Origin: an uncultured Actinomyces sp.
GTDB taxonomy: Bacteria; Actinomycetota; Actinomycetes; Actinomycetales; Actinomycetaceae
Direction of reading: 5' to 3'
NCBI GenBank assembly: GCA_916719935.1
Contig: CAKAPY010000050.1
Location: 1-8,259, forward strand
DNA: 8,259 bases
In this document: piece after piece, positions 7,525 to 8,259 of the stretch
Numbering within the stretch: the stretch's first letter is position 1
Layout of the letters: every line of letters begins with the position of its first letter
Translations under genes and position numbers: made by a program
Notes under the pieces: model-generated
What the model saw: the letters and a program-made list of their open reading frames with translations, nothing else
Told to the model about the DNA's origin: nothing
The model's database searches: none

Positions 7525-8259
7525 GAGCGCCATAAGGTGCATTAAGACAACGCAACATCGCTTTTAACGACGAACCTGAGAGTTGTTAGAAACCGCCGAG
7601 CGCCATACGGCGCATTAAGACTCGTCACAGTCAGAGACCTTCTTGCCGTTGTGAATCGGTTAGAAAGCACCGAGCGCCAAACGGTGCATTAAGACTCCGG
7701 CTCTGCGCCGACGACGCGCTGCGCGTATTCGACCCGCCAGAAAGCACCGAGCGCCAAGCGGTGCATTAAGACAGGGTTCCATCGGAATTGTCTGCAAGGT
7801 CCATCGCGATCGGCCAGAAAGCACCGAGCACCATAAGGTGTATTAAGACGTAACTTCGCCGCCCTTGTCAGTACCGACGTTGTAGTGTCAGAAAGCACCA
7901 AGCGCAAAAGGTTCATTATGACCCAAGGCCCAGCGTTGTCAGGTCATTGTGATCGTTGTCAGGTCAGAAAGCACCGAGCGCCAAAAGGCGCATTAAGACG
8001 TATTTGTTGAGCGACTATAAATTGACTGATTTTACGTCAGAAAACACTGAGCGCCAAAAGGTACATTAAGACTTGGTACGTCCGGTACATTACCGTTTCG
8101 GCGCTATCGGTCAGAAAATACCAAGCACCATAAGGTGCATTAAGACGGGTTCAACTCGGGGTTGCGTCGCACGATCATGTCCTCATCAGAAAGCACCGTG
8201 CACCATAAGGTGCATTAAGACCACGAGAACGGTTGTAACAACAAATTGCATGTGTTGGT

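Larger units (their letters stand above)
4615..8259 (+). CRISPR. Long degenerate type III CRISPR array, continues past window
   Basis: There are 43 recognisable repeats, mostly at 72-79 bp intervals, with spacers of about 36-43 bp. A 36-nt consensus reads TCAGAAAGCACCGAGCGCC, then an A(A/T)AA loop, GGTGC or GGCGC, and ATTAAGAC. Well-preserved examples start at 4841, 5294, 5717, 5945, 6021, 6315, 7068, 7964 and 8186. GCGCC/GCACC pairs with GGCGC/GGTGC as a 5-bp hairpin followed by 8 nt, the layout of a Cas6-cut repeat that leaves an 8-nt 5' handle on the crRNA. Most repeats differ from each other by one to several bases, which is unusual. Two repeats at the left are decayed, one (about 5505-5533) has an internal deletion, and three (from 6096, 6622 and 7369) are split by inserts. 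The last spacer begins at 8222 and the final GT may start a further repeat. The short open frames inside the array are repeat artefacts. Confidence 0.97.

Noticed and set aside
4660..7916. Many short open frames on both strands across the array, with peptides repeating words such as NAPFGARCF or HRAPKGALR
   Set aside because: The repeated words are translations of the CRISPR repeat itself. The frames start and stop irregularly and have no ribosome binding sites.
8238..8257. AATTGCATG in the last spacer resembling an arm of insert copy 3
   Set aside because: The match is short, lacks the flanking conserved bases and partner arm, and lies in a spacer of normal length.

Overview
The window carries a type III CRISPR-Cas locus, probably from a high-GC Gram-positive (Actinomycetota-like) bacterium. 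The lineage call rests on the GC-rich cas1/cas2 remnant and on spacers that read as GC-rich phage or actinobacterial proteins. It is an inference, because no taxonomic marker gene is present.

Layout. (1) 1-3386, plus strand: the 3' end of a type III effector operon. It holds a Csm3/Cas7-like RAMP protein cut by the left edge, a 194-residue protein of unknown function in the position where type III-D-like loci carry a small Csx19-type subunit, and a 719-residue RAMP protein of the TIGR03986 type. The genes overlap or nearly touch. Cas10 and Cas6 are not in the window and would be expected upstream. (2) 3452 to about 4480, minus strand: cas1 and cas2 joined by an ATGA overlap, both broken by a frameshift, with cas1 also lacking its N-terminal half. 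(3) About 4481-4614: a short lower-GC gap that may hold the remains of the leader. (4) 4615 to the right edge: a long CRISPR array of 43 recognisable repeats with a period of about 75 bp. The first two repeats are badly decayed and the last spacer runs to the edge.

Three things make the array unusual. The repeats are highly heterogeneous, yet they keep a 5-bp hairpin and an 8-nt ATTAAGAC-type handle, and a few repeat haplotypes recur in mixed order. Three repeats are split at the same internal point by related inserts of about 140 bp, which have long inverted arms with compensatory changes and a spacer-sized middle segment of lower conservation. Nearly every spacer reads as a plausible protein fragment on the reverse complement only, so plus-strand crRNAs would be antisense to target mRNA, as an RNA-targeting type III effector needs.

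Working model (inference): spacer acquisition is dead because cas1-cas2 is broken and the leader-side repeats are eroding. The RAMP genes remain intact and the repeat hairpin is still maintained, so a fixed library of antisense crRNAs may still be processed and used. The three structured inserts are the least explained part of the window.
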